The translations under genes were made by a program, and so were the position numbers. 64,000 nt of DNA, taken from positions 1 through 64,000 of the forward strand of contig NZ_MRTD01000004.1 in assembly GCF_001956295.1 (NCBI RefSeq), given 5' to 3'. Positions 63,101 to 64,000 of this stretch are shown here, piece after piece. Each line of letters opens with the position of its first letter. Position 1 is the stretch's first letter. Source of the stretch: Paenibacillus sp. FSL A5-0031 (GTDB lineage: Bacteria; Bacillota; Bacilli; Paenibacillales; Paenibacillaceae). The notes beneath the pieces are model-generated. The model was given only the letters and a program-made list of their open reading frames with translations. It had not been told where the DNA came from and did no database searches.

Positions 63101-64000
63101 CACACCAACAAGCGGAAGTGCAGCTGAAATCGCACCTCCCGATACCTTTACAGGATAGGTATCGGTCTTAACCTGAGGAGCGTTCACACCATCATCATAG
63201 GTTGCCGTAACTGTGATGGTAGCTGTACCGTCACCGACAGCTGTTACCAAACCTGTGGCCTGGTCTACAGTTGCTACGCTTGTCTTGTCGCTTGTGTAGT
63301 GAAGTGTAGCGGCCGCGAATAAATTGCTGTAGTTATTCATATAGCTCTCTGCTCTAAGTTTCAATTTGTTTGATTCCGTTTGGCTGCTGAACAATTTAAC
63401 GCTTGTCATTTTGTATTTTCTTGCAGCGTTTTTTGTTGTAATTTTTATGATTGTATCAATAGGGTCTGCAACAACTTGTGATGTATCAATTGTAATGTAA
63501 TATTTATTATTCTTTTCTTGCGTCGTGAATGGCAGTGAAACACCCTTGTTCAGCCACTCGACCTTGTCAACCGGGTAATCGAAGGGGCCAATTCCGCTCA
63601 TCGAGGCTTGGCCGGTAAATCCGGTCTTGCTCACGCCGGAAATTAGGTTTTTAATCATGTGCATATAGACATACTGGTCACGGGACATAGCGTAACCCCA
63701 ATCAGGACCCTGACCGTGGGAGATAGCCTTCTGCGGGTCGGTATGCCAGCCTGATTTAATGGTGTAATCCATCGTATATGGCAAGGTGCCGGACATGGAC
63801 TCCCGCAGGTCCGGACTGCCGGCATTTGCCATCCATTTTGCAATGGAGCTGCGCATACCTAGCGCATTCTGTGATTCAATAGGCACCATTGAGAAGATAT
63901 TTGCGTTATCCAAATTACTAAACAGGTTATCCATACCGCGGGTTCTACCAATGGACTGGTCATAATTCATGACATAACCGTGTCCATATTGGTTCAAGAT
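60104..64000 (-). CDS. Large multi-domain secreted protein with cohesin and dockerin, 5' end cut by window
   Basis: The 3' part (1298 codons) of a large extracellular protein. The frame is open to the right edge, so the signal peptide and probably the catalytic domain start lie outside. In order (residues counted from the edge): end of an unidentified enzyme-like region (~1-190), a Big_2-like Ig domain (~200-290), Ig-like segments, an F5/8-type C (discoidin) domain (~425-580), Big_2 (~590-675), a second F5/8-type C (~790-925), Big_4-type (~930-1005), Big_2 (~1010-1090), cohesin (~1100-1230) and C-terminal dockerin (~1236-1297) with two calcium loops (DSNNDNKYSIAD; DFDRNGVIDILD). F5/8 domains bind sugars. 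A glycoside hydrolase or lyase head is expected; I cannot name its family. Confidence 0.85.
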   Translation of the reverse strand: MLNQYGHGYVMNYDQSIGRTRGMDNLFSNLDNANIFSMVPIESQNALGMRSSIAKWMANAGSPDLRESMSGTLPYTMDYTIKSGWHTDPQKAISHGQGPDWGYAMSRDQYVYMHMIKNLISGVSKTGFTGQASMSGIGPFDYPVDKVEWLNKGVSLPFTTQEKNNKYYITIDTSQVVADPIDTIIKITTKNAARKYKMTSVKLFSSQTESNKLKLRAESYMNNYSNLFAAATLHYTSDKTSVATVDQATGLVTAVGDGTATITVTATYDDGVNAPQVKTDTYPVKVSGGAISAALPLVGVNMLTEGALFWGQFSTNQDLAVTFQGFTEKGGTVDILGGTTIKYHYATVDGKRDNSTGKIIVTEVPADQVPFIVNGNTMQFTGKISTPTMYSYWADITVDGKTYTSTRNYITLIPDANVAAGIIPTVTSDSGNAGTLSDGILNDSTGGNLSKWVAPASDANPSITYDLGKLQKLNRVNIFFNHHMPNADNVTYYNVPNKVKIEYSVDGTNWIAGNETNTLSGGGLPTSRNTLAVPKSNTTLYAWEQEGLYYNYPLDPSKPDAQGRFVRVSFPGGGQGGSPIDVLEVKVFSSGDLTALGNIKLAPKVGVDNKTVTVNVEGFSFLGEPLDLTDAKITITSENPSVAAVGADGVITAVAEGKAKINVTARLGSNSASDFFYVDVDADGNIHSAPFLREVKLSLNNSSIRLNEPIIGTLEGRLNTGTQADLSRAVVEYQFSDGRLSVVEGSNTIVVKGDIGNGFKANVTVKVTLDGITQISSPMAITAVGENLARSAKVSVVSVRFDDARYVGTKAIDGDKSTSWASSPSDNTKAPWIRLEFDAPYTIGKVNLVDRGHKINEIGEGVLEWEGGSRKVQNIKWDGKPDNVVIFDEPILTSWIKFTIDPDNKYSNSSPAEQGELGLTEFEVFAAEAPFEKTIVDYKSVAVDTDQGVIPTLPAQVEAVYNDGTTGLADVVWSPITAEMVAQAGVITVKGTVEGSSVEPKATIRVAEVQQLFTLSLNKPSYSLTVGDTHQTVVTSTYSESGVVKDVTSLAIFTTEDRKIATVDNKGMVTGVGEGSTTLSATYGGKTVTAQVHVTKRDEQQTAVKLSGPSSVMKGEPFSLKYGLKEVQNPVLGQDVLLQYDSSLYEFKEAVAIHEGISVYVQEIPAPGQIRLLVASLGMDNAIKGDAEIVELKFIAKQVSQNASGSISVTSAVLGDAEGNESLAIPASVHVEVMTVPVLPGDSNNDNKYSIADLAIAAAHYGMDEKHPDWNQFKSADFDRNGVIDILDLAAIARKILE

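Noticed and set aside
60104..64000. Possible GH29 alpha-L-fucosidase head on the truncated giant protein
   Set aside because: A few residues near the edge (for example DPIDTIIKI) resemble fucosidase C-terminal regions, but no catalytic motif is inside the window.

Overview
The window looks like chromosomal DNA from a Paenibacillus-type member of the Bacillota. It has S-layer-homology (SLH) surface proteins, lipoprotein sugar-binding proteins of the LplA/YtcQ type, LplB/YtcP permease pairs, YesM/YesN-type two-component systems and purine-rich ribosome binding sites. I count 43 protein genes, 39 of them on the minus strand. I see no tRNA, rRNA, CRISPR array, transposase, phage gene or housekeeping gene. 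The whole stretch is a series of Gram-positive polysaccharide-utilisation loci (uptake operon plus glycan enzymes plus a local regulator). All four ABC importers lack an ATPase gene.

Layout. (1) 0.2-11.7 kb: an LplB/YtcP/LplA importer, a YesN/YesM two-component system, a cytoplasmic GH3 beta-glycosidase, a Gfo/Idh/MocA oxidoreductase and a TIM-barrel sugar isomerase/epimerase. (2) 12.3-17.7 kb: a sugar-acid catabolic operon (split UxaA-type dehydratase, SDR dehydrogenase, FAH-family hydrolase) divergent from an AraC regulator and a phytanoyl-CoA-dioxygenase-like enzyme. (3) 17.7-28.8 kb: a pectin/rhamnogalacturonan operon resembling the B. subtilis yte/ytc/ytd genes (importer, large membrane AraC regulator, PL22-like lyase, GH105 unsaturated glycuronyl hydrolase, an uncharacterised toroid protein), followed by a CE4 deacetylase. 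(4) 28.9-44.9 kb: a less familiar locus with a MalFG-type importer, SGNH esterase, two medium-chain dehydrogenases, an alpha/beta esterase and a 1702-residue SLH-anchored GH42-like protein, controlled by a divergent YesM/YesN pair. (5) 45.1-55.7 kb: an importer operon ending in an SLH-anchored glycosidase-like protein, a BadF/NAGK-type sugar kinase, a LacI repressor, and a secreted paralogue of the glycosidase-like protein. (6) 56.2-58.4 kb: a glutathione-independent formaldehyde dehydrogenase and an NHL beta-propeller protein. (7) 58.7-64 kb: an SLH-anchored cohesin protein beside the 3' part of a large multi-domain protein carrying its own cohesin and a C-terminal dockerin, which runs off the right edge.

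Inferred logic: surface and secreted enzymes trim a complex plant or microbial glycan, lipoprotein-dependent importers take up oligosaccharides, and signal-less cytoplasmic enzymes finish the job. The strongest regulatory signals are a 42-bp element shared by two promoters of locus 4 (34108-34149 and 41441-41482), palindromes that look like operators for the LacI protein (53329, 55683, 55825), and a 42-bp-periodic direct repeat upstream of the pectin operon (28605-28670). All functional assignments rest on reading motifs and family resemblance; no database search was run.
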